Source: Candidatus Aminicenantota bacterium (GTDB lineage: Bacteria; Acidobacteriota; Aminicenantia; Aminicenantales; Saccharicenantaceae). Taken from it: a stretch of DNA of 19,935 bases. Positions 13,981-19,935 of this stretch are shown piece by piece (the first letter of the stretch is position 1; each line of letters opens with the position of its first letter). Both the position numbers and the translations under genes were made by a program. Below the pieces are notes generated by a model. The model saw only the letters and a list, made by a program, of their open reading frames with translations, did no database searches and was not told the DNA's origin. Location of the stretch: NCBI GenBank assembly GCA_022867105.1, contig JALHVH010000287.1:1-19935 (forward strand), read 5' to 3'.

Positions 13981-14433
13981 TCACTCGATGTTCTGGACGT
14001 GCTGACGGATGCTCTCCATCTGGTTCTTGATGGCCAGACCCTCCTTGATGATCTCGATGTCCTGGGACTTCGAGCTCGAGGTGTTGGCCTCCCTGGTGAT
14101 CTCCTGGGCGAGGAAATCCAGCTTCTTTCCCACCGGTCCCGGACGTCCGGGGCCGATCAGCCCCCTAAGGGTGCCCAGGTGGCTTTTCAGCCGGAGGATC
14201 TCTTCGGCCAGGTCATAGCGCTGCATCAGATAGGCGGTTTCTTCGGCCAGCCGCTCCTCGGAGACCGGGGCACGGTGGTTCAATTCCTCGAGCCTGTGCC
14301 TCAATTTCCTCCGGATGAGCGCCGGCTGTTTCTTGAAGCGTCTTTCGATCCGGGCCGCCGACCGGCCGATTTCCTGGATATGGACGCCGAGTTGCCGGAC
14401 CGTCTGCCGTCCTTCCCGGACCCTCTGTCTCAC
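13981..14433 (-). CDS. yicC: YicC family endoribonuclease, C-terminal half (after an in-frame TAG)
   Basis: 150 codons that continue the yicC frame after the TAG at 14437-14439; the GTG at 14431-14433 is the first possible restart, two codons beyond the stop. The sequence is the C-terminal (DUF1732) part of YicC: a helical N-terminal stretch, then RLAEETAYLMQRYDLAEEILRLKSHL, PVGKKLDFLAQEITREANT and the end MESIRQHVQNIE, all well conserved. No other frame damage is seen, so the half looks under selection or only recently separated. It could be made by reinitiation (weak GGA/AGG before GTG), by readthrough, or not at all. Together the two halves would give a 292-residue protein, the normal length. 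Confidence 0.85.
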   Translation of the reverse strand: MRQRVREGRQTVRQLGVHIQEIGRSAARIERRFKKQPALIRRKLRHRLEELNHRAPVSEERLAEETAYLMQRYDLAEEILRLKSHLGTLRGLIGPGRPGPVGKKLDFLAQEITREANTSSSKSQDIEIIKEGLAIKNQMESIRQHVQNIE

Positions 14434-14436
14434 GAC

Positions 14437-14859
14437 CTAATCCAAGGTGGCCGCGAAACATTTCTCGATAAAGGCGACGTCAGCCGCGGTCAGGTCCTTT
14501 CGGCTCAGATCGACGATCTGGGGGATCTTCAGGATCTGGTCCAGGGAGAGGTCGAAAGGTTTTCCCAGCCTTGATGCGACCCTTTCCAGGGAAGAAAGGA
14601 CCTTCTCGAGGAGGGCCTCGTTGACCGAGAAATTCCAGATCTTCGGGTCCAGGAAGGTCGCCTCCATGAAAACCTCGAGCCTCCCGCGCTGGAGCCGCTT
14701 CTGGCAGATGGCCCGGAGCCTGTTCTCCACGTCACCCAGGGGCGTTCCCCGGTAGGCCCAGTCAAAAAAGCGGTGGTTCAGGCTCTTGATGGTCACCTTG
14801 AGGCGCAGGGACCCGGATGCGTAATTCTTTTCGGCGAAGCCGGTCATGCCTTGGATCAA
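14437..14859 (-). CDS. yicC: YicC family endoribonuclease, N-terminal half (ends at an in-frame TAG)
   Basis: 140 residues of the YicC N-terminal domain: MIQGMTGFAEKN at the start, LKVTIKSLNHRFFD (family 'vRSvNHRflD'), RGRLEVFMEATF, and LKIPQIVDL further on. It ends ...CFAATLD then TAG, exactly where the family continues into the conserved 'MRExEG' helix; the downstream half carries on in the same frame. YicC/YloC proteins are metal-dependent oligomeric endoribonucleases that need both domains. The start is TTG (14857-14859), overlapping the msbA TGA, with GAGGAG 8 bases upstream; an ATG four codons later has a badly spaced site. The order yicC-gmk-coaBC-priA is conserved in many bacteria, which supports the identity. 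Confidence 0.88.
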   Translation of the reverse strand: MIQGMTGFAEKNYASGSLRLKVTIKSLNHRFFDWAYRGTPLGDVENRLRAICQKRLQRGRLEVFMEATFLDPKIWNFSVNEALLEKVLSSLERVASRLGKPFDLSLDQILKIPQIVDLSRKDLTAADVAFIEKCFAATLD

Positions 14860-16661
14860 TGGGATATCTCCTCGTCTTCCGGGAATTGCAGGTCATAGAG
14901 CTTTTGGTAGAGTCCGTTCCTCCGGCAGAGCTCATCGTGGGTCCCCATTTCGGCGATCCGCCCGCCGTCGATGACCAGGATGCGGTCGGCGCTCCGCACC
15001 GTGGACAAGCGATGGGCGATGATGATGGTCGTCCTTCCCTTCCTGAGGTCCGTGAGGGCTTCCTGGATAAGGTGCTCGGACTCGGCGTCCAGGGCCGATG
15101 TGGCCTCGTCCAGGACCAGGATGGGCGGGTCCTTGAGCAATGCCCGGGCGATGGCCAGCCGCTGACGCTGTCCCGATGAGAGCAGGCCGCCGCGCTCTCC
15201 GACCTTGGTGGCATACCCTTCCGGGAGCAGAAGGATGAATTCGTGGGCCCTGGCCGCTTTGGCCGCCTCGATGATCCTGCCCTCGGCCGCGTCCGTCAGG
15301 CCGTAGGCGATATTGTCCCGGATCGTCTCGTTGAACAGGATGATCTCCTGGGTCACGAGCCCGATCCTGGCCCGGAGGGAGGTCAGAGTCACATCCCGGA
15401 TGTCGATGCCGTCGACCAGGATCCGGCCGGAGGTCGGTTCGTAGAAACGCGAGAGGAGGTTGATGATCGTGGTCTTGCCGGCGCCGCTCAGGCCGACAAT
15501 GGCCACGGTCTCCGTCGGCGGCACCTCGAAGTCGATCCTCTCGAGCACGGGGCAAGTCTGGTTGTAGGAAAAGGAGACGTTCTCAAAGCGGATGCGCCCC
15601 TTCACCGGGGGGAGCGGATAGGCGCCGGGGCCGTCCTGAACCTGAGGGGGACTGTCGAGGATCTCCTGGATCCTGGACTGGCAGGCCACGGCCTGCTGGA
15701 TGACGTTGTTGGCTTTGCTCAAGCGCTTGATCGGCATATACATCAGGAACATGGCCGTGACGAAGGCGCCGAAGTCGCCGGGGCTGATGGCCCCCTCGGC
15801 GACCCGCTTCGTCCCCACCCAGAGGATGAAGGCCCCGACGACACCTCCCAGGAACTCCATAAATGGCGAGGAGAGGCTGCCGATCCAGGCCAGCTTGATG
15901 CTTGTCCGCAGGTATCCGGCCGTCGCCTTGAGGAACTTCTTGATCTCGAACGGCTCCGTCGTGAAGGCCTTGACGATCTTGTTCCCGGTGATCGTCTCGT
16001 GAAGGATTCCGTAGATCTGGCCCATCTTGGCCTGGGCTGAAGAGCTCTTTTTCTTGAGCTGGCGGCTGAAGACCGCAAGCGGGAGCGCGGCCAGGGGGGC
16101 GACGACGAAGGATACCACGGCCAGGCGGAAATCCCGGATGAAGATGCCGATGAGCAGGGCGATGAGGATGAAGGCCTCCTCGATCATGTCTCCCATGCTC
16201 CCGGACAGGGCCTGGTGGATCTTCTCCACGTCGTTGGTCATCCGGGACATCAGGTCCCCCGTCGGTACGTGGTCGAAGTAGCTTGTCGACTGGTAAATCA
16301 CGTGCTCATAGAGGTCGTCCCTCATCTTTTTGACGACCTTGTGGCCCACGGCCTGCATGAAAAAGGCCGAAAGGAAAGTGAACAGGCCTTTTCCGAAGAT
16401 GACGATGACCAGGATGATGGGCAGGGCCCTGGTCACGTCCGCCTCGGTTATGTTGAACGTCCTGAAGATGAAGTCCATCAGCCGGACCTTTTCCGGGACC
16501 GCGGGCGCGGGCATCCTGAGGAAAAGCCTGTCCATGATGGGTTGGATCATGTCCACGAAAAGGTACGTAAAAAAGGCCACGAAAAGGGACGACCCGAAGG
16601 AAAGGAAGAGGAGCTTCTTCTCTTTCAGGGTGAGTTTAAAGAGCCGGAAGAGGTCTTTCAT
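14856..16661 (-). CDS. msbA: MsbA-type ABC exporter (lipid A flippase family)
   Basis: A 601-aa half-transporter with a fused membrane and ATPase domain, matching the lipid A/phospholipid flippase MsbA group. Six membrane helices lie in about residues 15-325, with GDLMSRMTNDVEKI (135-148) in the coupling region. The nucleotide-binding domain has Walker A GLSGAGKT (390-397), Q-loop VTQE (436-439), signature LSSGQ (494-498), Walker B ILVLDE (514-519), D-loop SALD and switch His550. It probably works as a homodimer flipping a core lipid to the periplasmic leaflet. The ATG at 16661 lacks a strong ribosome site and overlaps the stop of a small upstream frame. Close relatives export other lipids or drugs, so the substrate is inferred. 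Confidence 0.9.
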   Translation of the reverse strand: MKDLFRLFKLTLKEKKLLFLSFGSSLFVAFFTYLFVDMIQPIMDRLFLRMPAPAVPEKVRLMDFIFRTFNITEADVTRALPIILVIVIFGKGLFTFLSAFFMQAVGHKVVKKMRDDLYEHVIYQSTSYFDHVPTGDLMSRMTNDVEKIHQALSGSMGDMIEEAFILIALLIGIFIRDFRLAVVSFVVAPLAALPLAVFSRQLKKKSSSAQAKMGQIYGILHETITGNKIVKAFTTEPFEIKKFLKATAGYLRTSIKLAWIGSLSSPFMEFLGGVVGAFILWVGTKRVAEGAISPGDFGAFVTAMFLMYMPIKRLSKANNVIQQAVACQSRIQEILDSPPQVQDGPGAYPLPPVKGRIRFENVSFSYNQTCPVLERIDFEVPPTETVAIVGLSGAGKTTIINLLSRFYEPTSGRILVDGIDIRDVTLTSLRARIGLVTQEIILFNETIRDNIAYGLTDAAEGRIIEAAKAARAHEFILLLPEGYATKVGERGGLLSSGQRQRLAIARALLKDPPILVLDEATSALDAESEHLIQEALTDLRKGRTTIIIAHRLSTVRSADRILVIDGGRIAEMGTHDELCRRNGLYQKLYDLQFPEDEEISH

Positions 16662-16810
16662 GCCTTTACCCGGGAGGCGGGAAACAGGGAACGAGCGATC
16701 TCCATGTTCCGGAGAGGCCGCTTCATCGGGCCCGGCGTATTCTCGATCTTCCTCCCCCGGAGGGATTTCGTTCCGATGAGGGCGAATCGATATTTCCGGA
16801 TTATGGTCAT
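16658..16810 (-). CDS. Possible 50-aa small protein coupled to msbA
   Basis: An ATG frame (16808-16810) of 50 codons fills the gap between the DUF465-like gene and msbA. Its TGA overlaps the msbA ATG as ATGA. The product would be basic (MTIIRKYRFALIGTKS at the start, many Arg and Lys) with no membrane segment. I recognise no family. Support is mainly positional: it begins 16 bases after the preceding stop and would supply translational coupling for msbA, whose own ribosome site is poor. Its ribosome site (GGAACGAG directly before the ATG) is weak and its third-position G+C looks lower than in neighbouring genes, so it may be chance. Confidence 0.3.
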   Translation of the reverse strand: MTIIRKYRFALIGTKSLRGRKIENTPGPMKRPLRNMEIARSLFPASRVKA

Positions 16811-16826
16811 CTCGTTCCGGGAGGAT

Positions 16827-17048
16827 TCAGCGGGACTTCCTGTGCTCGGACATGATCTGGTACATTCTGTCCTTGAGGATGAGCTTCTTTTTCTTGAGTT
16901 CCTTCTCCTCGAGCTTTTCTTCGTCGGTCAGGAAAAGCTTCCCCATCAGCGTTTCGAGGGCTTTCTCGTAGCGTTGGTGTTCCTCGAAAGCCATTTTGAA
17001 ACCCAGGCTTTCCCTGGCCAGAAGTTCTTTAAGCTCTTTCTCTTCCAT
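16827..17048 (-). CDS. DUF465/YdcH-like small coiled-coil protein
   Basis: A 73-aa, almost wholly helical, highly charged protein. The pattern MAFEEHQRYEKALETLMG...LTDEEKLEEKELKKKKLILKDRMYQIM matches the small YdcH/DUF465 family ('...eHr.Ld..I..L........e...LKkeKL.lKD.i..l'), which has no established biochemical role. The ATG at 17046-17048 has a perfect GGAGG 7 bases upstream, the best ribosome site on this strand. It is the first gene of the msbA-priA run, so it may be co-transcribed with it. Confidence 0.75.
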   Translation of the reverse strand: MEEKELKELLARESLGFKMAFEEHQRYEKALETLMGKLFLTDEEKLEEKELKKKKLILKDRMYQIMSEHRKSR

Positions 17049-17070
17049 GGAGCATCCTCCTCCGCCGGAA

Positions 17071-17099
17071 AGGATACCATAACAGGCGGGCTAATGCAA
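17071..17099 (-). promoter_or_regulatory. Candidate promoter for the DUF465-msbA-yicC-gmk-coaBC-udg-priA run
   Basis: On the minus strand TTGCAT (17094-17099) and TATCCT (17071-17076) are spaced by 17 bases, about 23 bases ahead of the DUF465-like start codon. The boxes are moderate matches. It is the only candidate seen before the long gene run. Confidence 0.35.
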
Positions 17100-17209
17100 T
17101 TTCAGGGGTTCCGGAAGATCCCCTCGAGACGGGCCGCCTGGAAGTCCCAAGTGAACTCCATGATCTTTGACCGGAAACCCATCAAGACCGGGACGGGGCG
17201 ATATAGTGT

Positions 17210-17238
17210 TTGACTTCAAACCGGCGGATTACTATACT
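17210..17238 (+). promoter_or_regulatory. Strong promoter of tRNA-Phe
   Basis: TTGACT (17210-17215) and TATACT (17233-17238) are separated by exactly 17 bases, both close to the sigma-70 consensus. The start site would fall near 17245 in a G/C-rich discriminator (GCGCCC), a feature of growth-rate-controlled stable-RNA promoters. Confidence 0.75.
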
Positions 17239-17245
17239 ATTTGCG

Positions 17246-17263
17246 CCCGAGCGGTCACTCGGG
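17246..17263 (+). other. Leader hairpin upstream of tRNA-Phe
   Basis: CCCGAG (17246-17251) and CTCGGG (17258-17263) form a perfect 6-bp stem with a 6-base loop, ending 6 bases before the tRNA 5' end. It may be the start of the primary transcript and help 5' processing. Confidence 0.6.
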
Positions 17264-17269
17264 AGACAT

Positions 17270-17342
17270 GGCCAGGTAGCTCAGCTGGTAGAGCGAAGGA
17301 CTGAAAATCCTTGCGTCGGCGGTTCAATTCCGTCCCTGGCCA
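17270..17342 (+). tRNA. tRNA-Phe (anticodon GAA)
   Basis: A 73-base cloverleaf. The acceptor stem GGCCAGG (17270-17276) pairs with CCTGGCC (17335-17341), with discriminator A at 17342. The D-arm is GCTC/GAGC. The anticodon stem AAGGA/TCCTT encloses loop CTGAAAA with anticodon GAA. The variable loop is GCGTC, and the T-arm GGCGG-TTCAATT-CCGTC has one G-U pair. The 3' CCA is not encoded (TTTTC follows) and must be added enzymatically. Confidence 0.97.
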
Positions 17343-17371
17343 TTTTCCGTTTCCGCCTCAATCCCCCGTAT

Positions 17372-17385
17372 CATGATCGATCATG
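17372..17385. other. Perfect 14-base palindrome
   Basis: CATGATCGATCATG is fully self-complementary and lies between tRNA-Phe and the end of the convergent fadL-like gene. It has no loop-and-T-run terminator form. Role unknown. Confidence 0.5.
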
Positions 17386-17421
17386 CGAGTGCACGCTTTC
17401 CGGCAAACGAGGCAAAACTCC

Positions 17422-18735
17422 TTAGAACCTGAAACCGACGGAAACATTCGGCACGACGAGGTGCATCTTGAACGTCCCGGGCATGGCCGATTCAAAGGCC
17501 GGGTCCGTGACGGTCTTCATGTAGTCAACGTTACGTTCGTTCCCCTTGAGGTATTCGAGCCCGAAGTCCAGCTGGAGGCCCGCGATCTTATAGCCGACGC
17601 CGAACGTCACGTTGTTGAAAGTATAGCTGGGGAGGAGGACATTGATCGTCGTGTCGGGCGAAGGGGTCGGGTCATAATAATAGCCTGCCCTTAGGGCCAG
17701 GGAGCCGCTCAGAAGGTATTCGGCCCCGAAACGGAGCTGGGCCTTGTCCGCCCAGTCCATCTTCCGGACGTCCTGGCCGCCGAGCCGCATAAGGGCCTTC
17801 CAGGCCGGGTCGGTGAAATCCGTGTTCAAGGTCTTGATCGTGGACCATTTCGTCCATTGGACGTCAGCTGTAAGAAGCAGTTTGTCCATCGGACGGACGG
17901 CGACACCGCCGGCGATCCAGAGGGGGAACGTGAGGTCCCGTTTGAGGGCCGAGGTCCCGCTGTATCCCAGCCGCGAAAGGTTCGAGATCTGGGCGTCGCC
18001 CTTGAACTTCACCGTGCTCGGTGTCCGGACCGTGAGCCCGAAGCTCACGTCCTGGGACGGTTTGACGAGGACCCCAAAGGTGGCGCCGAGGCCCCATCCG
18101 TTCATGCTTTCCTCATATTGACCGAGGTCGAGAGCATAGGGCGGGACCGGGAGCTCGGCCTCGCCGGCATGCATCTTGATGGAGAACATGCCGTAATTGA
18201 GGTTGAGAGTCGCGCCGATGGAGATCATGTCGTTGATCTTGTAGGCGATGAGCGGGGAAATGCTCACCATCTCGACCTTGCTGGTCCAATCGTAGGGCTT
18301 GTTCCCCGTGAGCGCGGCGAAGTCGGATCCCTCCCAGTTAGCGCCAAGGCCGGACGGCGTGGTGACGCCGATTCCCAGGACAAGCCTATCGGATATGGGA
18401 TGATAATAAGCGGCCATTCCGCCCAGGTAATGGCTCATCTTGGTCTTGGCGTTGACAAGGGTCATACCGCTCCCCCGCAAGGGGACGTCCAGCCTGTATT
18501 TATTCGTAGGGATCAGGTCGGTCCCGTAGAAGCCGAAGTATTTCGACTGGAAACCCGCCGCTCCGGCCGGGTTCCAGAAAACGACGCTGAAGTCGTCGGC
18601 AAGCCCGACGAAGGCGCCTCCCATGGTCAGGGCCCTCGTCCCGAGGCTGTTGAGGTTCAGGCCGTTGCCCCAGGCAAGCGGGACCAGAACTAGGAGCGGC
18701 AGAAGCGCCGCGAAAGGCCGATTTCTATTGTTCAT
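17422..18735 (-). CDS. FadL/OmpP1/TodX-family outer-membrane transport protein
   Basis: A 437-aa outer-membrane beta-barrel of the FadL family, which moves long-chain fatty acids or other hydrophobic compounds across the outer membrane. After a signal peptide ending near LAWGNG comes the family plug sequence: NLNSLGTRALTMGGAFVGLADDFSVVFWNPAG, including the NPAG element. Amphipathic barrel strands follow, with typical pieces such as GIGVTTPSGLG, and it ends in VSVGFRF, whose terminal aromatic residue is the usual BAM signal. The ATG at 18733-18735 is preferred over one four codons earlier because GGAGGT lies 4 bases upstream of it. It seems to be a single-gene unit, convergent with tRNA-Phe. 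Substrate is unknown; 'FadL' is a family label here. Confidence 0.9.
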   Translation of the reverse strand: MNNRNRPFAALLPLLVLVPLAWGNGLNLNSLGTRALTMGGAFVGLADDFSVVFWNPAGAAGFQSKYFGFYGTDLIPTNKYRLDVPLRGSGMTLVNAKTKMSHYLGGMAAYYHPISDRLVLGIGVTTPSGLGANWEGSDFAALTGNKPYDWTSKVEMVSISPLIAYKINDMISIGATLNLNYGMFSIKMHAGEAELPVPPYALDLGQYEESMNGWGLGATFGVLVKPSQDVSFGLTVRTPSTVKFKGDAQISNLSRLGYSGTSALKRDLTFPLWIAGGVAVRPMDKLLLTADVQWTKWSTIKTLNTDFTDPAWKALMRLGGQDVRKMDWADKAQLRFGAEYLLSGSLALRAGYYYDPTPSPDTTINVLLPSYTFNNVTFGVGYKIAGLQLDFGLEYLKGNERNVDYMKTVTDPAFESAMPGTFKMHLVVPNVSVGFRF

Positions 18736-18761
18736 CGTGACCTCCATCTATGTTTCCTATA

Positions 18762-18791
18762 TGTTTACTTTGTTATAACAGGTCATGTCAA
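18762..18791 (-). promoter_or_regulatory. Candidate promoter region of the FadL-family gene
   Basis: The minus strand carries TTGACA (18786-18791) and, 18 bases on, TAAACA (18762-18767). An alternative extended -10, TGTTATAAC, lies inside the spacer. That -10 is part of a perfect 10-base palindrome, TGTTATAACA (18771-18780), which could instead be an operator. Which start is used cannot be decided here. Confidence 0.4.
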
Positions 18792-18881
18792 ACGCTATCT
18801 TTTCGGCCCTTCCCGCCGTCGCGCTCCATGGCCGCGTAATCCCGGCTGAGCTCCTTGACGACCTGGCTCCCGGCGATCGAC

Positions 18882-18909
18882 TTGACAATTCGATAAAAAA
18901 AGATATTTA
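18882..18909 (+). promoter_or_regulatory. Promoter of the small acidic protein gene
   Basis: A perfect TTGACA (18882-18887) is followed 16 bases later by TATTTA (18904-18909) in an A/T-rich pocket. The boxes are the same as those before coaD. The transcript would begin about 13 bases before the ATG at 18929, which supports that start codon over the upstream ATG at 18785. Confidence 0.6.
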
Positions 18910-18928
18910 TTCCTTTAGGGAGCGCGTT

Positions 18929-19267
18929 ATGGAAGAGATCGAAGTTTCGAGCTGGCTGACGCTGGACGCCGTCAAAAAGGCCGCGGACGTCATCGAGACT
19001 GTGGGAAACCTCCAGACCGGGCACAGCATGTCCGTTTTTTGCGAGATCGCGGAGGACTGTCTCGAACTGTGTTACAGCGACTCCGCCGCCAGCTACCTGA
19101 GGCGGTTCGAGGACAGGGATGAATTCGAGGTCGCGCTCGAGCAGCGAAAGGAGGATGTCGGCGACGCTCCCTGCGAAGAGGACGAAGAAGCGGAGGATGA
19201 CGAGGAGGAAGATGCCGACGAGACCGAGGACGGTTTCCAGATAGAAGGGGAATTCGACGATCCCTAG
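18929..19267 (+). CDS. Small acidic protein of unknown function
   Basis: A 112-aa protein I do not recognise. The first 75 residues (MEEIEVSSWLTLDAVKKAADVIETVG...) look like a compact helical domain with three cysteines (FCEIAEDCLELC). The last 33 residues are an acidic tail, mostly Glu and Asp, likely disordered. The open frame extends back to 18785, but the ATG at 18929 is chosen because AGGGAG lies 6 bases upstream and the promoter at 18882-18909 would leave earlier starts untranscribed. It is a single-gene unit, divergent from the FadL-family gene. Its TAG shares the CTAG tetramer with the convergent mutS stop, so the two 3' ends overlap by 4 bases. Acidic tails can act as protein-binding or DNA-mimic segments, but nothing shows that here. 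Confidence 0.75.
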   Translation: MEEIEVSSWLTLDAVKKAADVIETVGNLQTGHSMSVFCEIAEDCLELCYSDSAASYLRRFEDRDEFEVALEQRKEDVGDAPCEEDEEAEDDEEEDADETEDGFQIEGEFDDP

Positions 19268-19935
19268 TCTCTTCCCGTTTTTTTCAGCCCGGCTTTCAGC
19301 TCGTTCAAGAGGTTCAACGCTTCGAGGGGGGTCATCGCGGCCGGGTCACAGCTATCGATCCTGTCCCTGATCTCCTCGAGCGCCGCGAACTCCCGGTCTT
19401 CAGAAAAGAGAAGCATCTGCGACCGGTCGCCGCGGCCGGGCGAGCGGTACGCCATCCTGGGAAGCCCTGATTCGTCGAATTCCTGTTTCTCCAAGTTGAA
19501 GAGGATCTCTCTGGCCCGGTCGATCACCTCGCGAGGGATCCCCGCCAATTTGGCCACGTGGATCCCATAGCTCTGGTCGGAGGGCCCGGGGACGATCTTC
19601 CGCAGGAAGATCACATCCTCCTTCCATTCCTTGACGGAGACGTGATAGTTCTTGATCCGCTTGAGGGTCAGGGCCAGCTCCGTCAGTTCGTGGTAGTGTG
19701 TGGCGAACAGGGTCTTGGCCCTGAGCCCCTCTTTCTCGTGGAGGTGCTCGGCCACGGCCCAGGCGATGCTCAAACCGTCGAACGTGCTCGTCCCGCGGCC
19801 GACCTCATCCAGGAGGATGAGACTCTTCGGAGTGGCGCTGTTCAGGATGTTCGCCGTCTCCAACATCTCGACCATGAACGTCGACTGGCCGGCGCTCAAG
19901 AGGTCCATGGCCCCGATGCGGGTGAAGATCCGGTC
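19264..19935 (-). CDS. mutS: DNA mismatch repair protein MutS, C-terminal part (runs off right edge)
   Basis: The visible 223 residues are the end of MutS, the mismatch-recognition ATPase. They open with DRIFTRIGA and DLLSAGQSTFMVEM (ABC-ATPase signature region), then Walker B LILLDEVGRGTSTFDG and switch region FATHYHEL, followed by the helix-turn-helix dimer segment (SYGIHVAKLAGIPREVIDRAREIL) typical of MutS1. The C-terminal tail ends with MTPLEALNLLNELK, the conserved tetramer/clamp-binding helix. The mismatch-binding and lever domains and Walker A lie outside the window. The sequence fits MutS1 rather than MutS2, which would carry a Smr domain. The stop codon overlaps that of the convergent acidic-protein gene. 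Confidence 0.97.
   Translation of the reverse strand, partial: DRIFTRIGAMDLLSAGQSTFMVEMLETANILNSATPKSLILLDEVGRGTSTFDGLSIAWAVAEHLHEKEGLRAKTLFATHYHELTELALTLKRIKNYHVSVKEWKEDVIFLRKIVPGPSDQSYGIHVAKLAGIPREVIDRAREILFNLEKQEFDESGLPRMAYRSPGRGDRSQMLLFSEDREFAALEEIRDRIDSCDPAAMTPLEALNLLNELKAGLKKTGRD

Noticed and set aside
15168..15182. MsbA signature motif is LSSGQ rather than LSGGQ
   Set aside because: Ser at this position occurs in functional ABC exporters, and all other nucleotide-binding motifs are intact, so it is not evidence of loss of function.
17102..17182. 26-aa minus-strand frame (MGFRSKIMEF...) between the DUF465-like gene and the tRNA promoter
   Set aside because: Very short, no convincing ribosome site, and it would overlap the putative promoter upstream region; no evidence of coding.
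16215..17213. 332-codon plus-strand frame across msbA and the DUF465-like gene
   Set aside because: Antisense to two supported genes and ends within the tRNA promoter; composition is shadow-like.
17270..17342. tRNA-Phe as an integration site
   Set aside because: No direct repeat of the tRNA 3' end, integrase or foreign-looking block is present on either side; neighbours are ordinary core genes.
18785..18928. Longer form of the acidic protein starting at the ATG at 18785
   Set aside because: The good promoter lies inside this stretch and a good ribosome site precedes the ATG at 18929; the extra 48 residues would not be transcribed from that promoter.

Overview
This window comes from a high-G+C (roughly 60 % by eye) Gram-negative bacterium. 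Outer-membrane functions are obvious: a PilQ secretin, an MsbA-type lipid flippase and a FadL-type porin. The gene order (yicC-gmk-coaBC-priA fused to msbA, and coaD directly in front of pilMNOPQ) and the divergence of several proteins do not look proteobacterial. An Acidobacteriota/Aminicenantes-like lineage is my best guess, but that is inference only. The region is compact core chromosome: most neighbouring genes overlap by 4 bases at ATGA, GTGA or TTGA junctions.

Layout. (1) 1-2229, minus strand: a phosphohexomutase, an FtsB/DivIC-like division protein and the N-terminal part of a UvrD/Rep helicase that runs off the left edge. (2) 2230-2558: the only intergenic stretch over 300 bases. It holds a 79-base, nearly perfect palindromic element of REP/RAYT type and a sigma-70-like promoter. 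(3) 2559-9202, plus strand: coaD, then pilM-N-O-P-Q (type IV pilus alignment complex and secretin), then two small predicted secreted lipoproteins. (4) 9226-17048, minus strand, read right to left: a DUF465-like small protein, a possible 50-aa ORF, msbA, yicC (split by an in-frame TAG), gmk, coaBC, a family-4 uracil-DNA glycosylase and priA. They are packed so tightly that one transcript is likely. (5) 17270-17342, plus strand: tRNA-Phe(GAA) with a strong promoter and a leader hairpin. (6) 17422-18735, minus strand: a FadL-family outer-membrane protein. (7) 18929-19267, plus strand: an unrecognised small acidic protein with its own promoter. (8) 19264-19935, minus strand: the C-terminal part of MutS, running off the right edge.

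Themes: genome maintenance (UvrD-like helicase, PriA, UDG, MutS), coenzyme A synthesis (CoaD, CoaBC), envelope building (MsbA, FtsB, phosphohexomutase, FadL) and type IV pili. No CRISPR, prophage, defence island or intact transposase gene is visible.

The observations most worth a second look are: a PriA that has kept its DNA-binding region and all eight zinc cysteines but has lost Walker A and the other ATPase motifs; yicC interrupted by a single in-frame TAG with a GTG restart two codons later; the nested palindrome beside coaD; a phosphohexomutase with Phe in place of the His that normally follows the catalytic Ser; and two uncharacterised lipoproteins at the end of the pilus operon.
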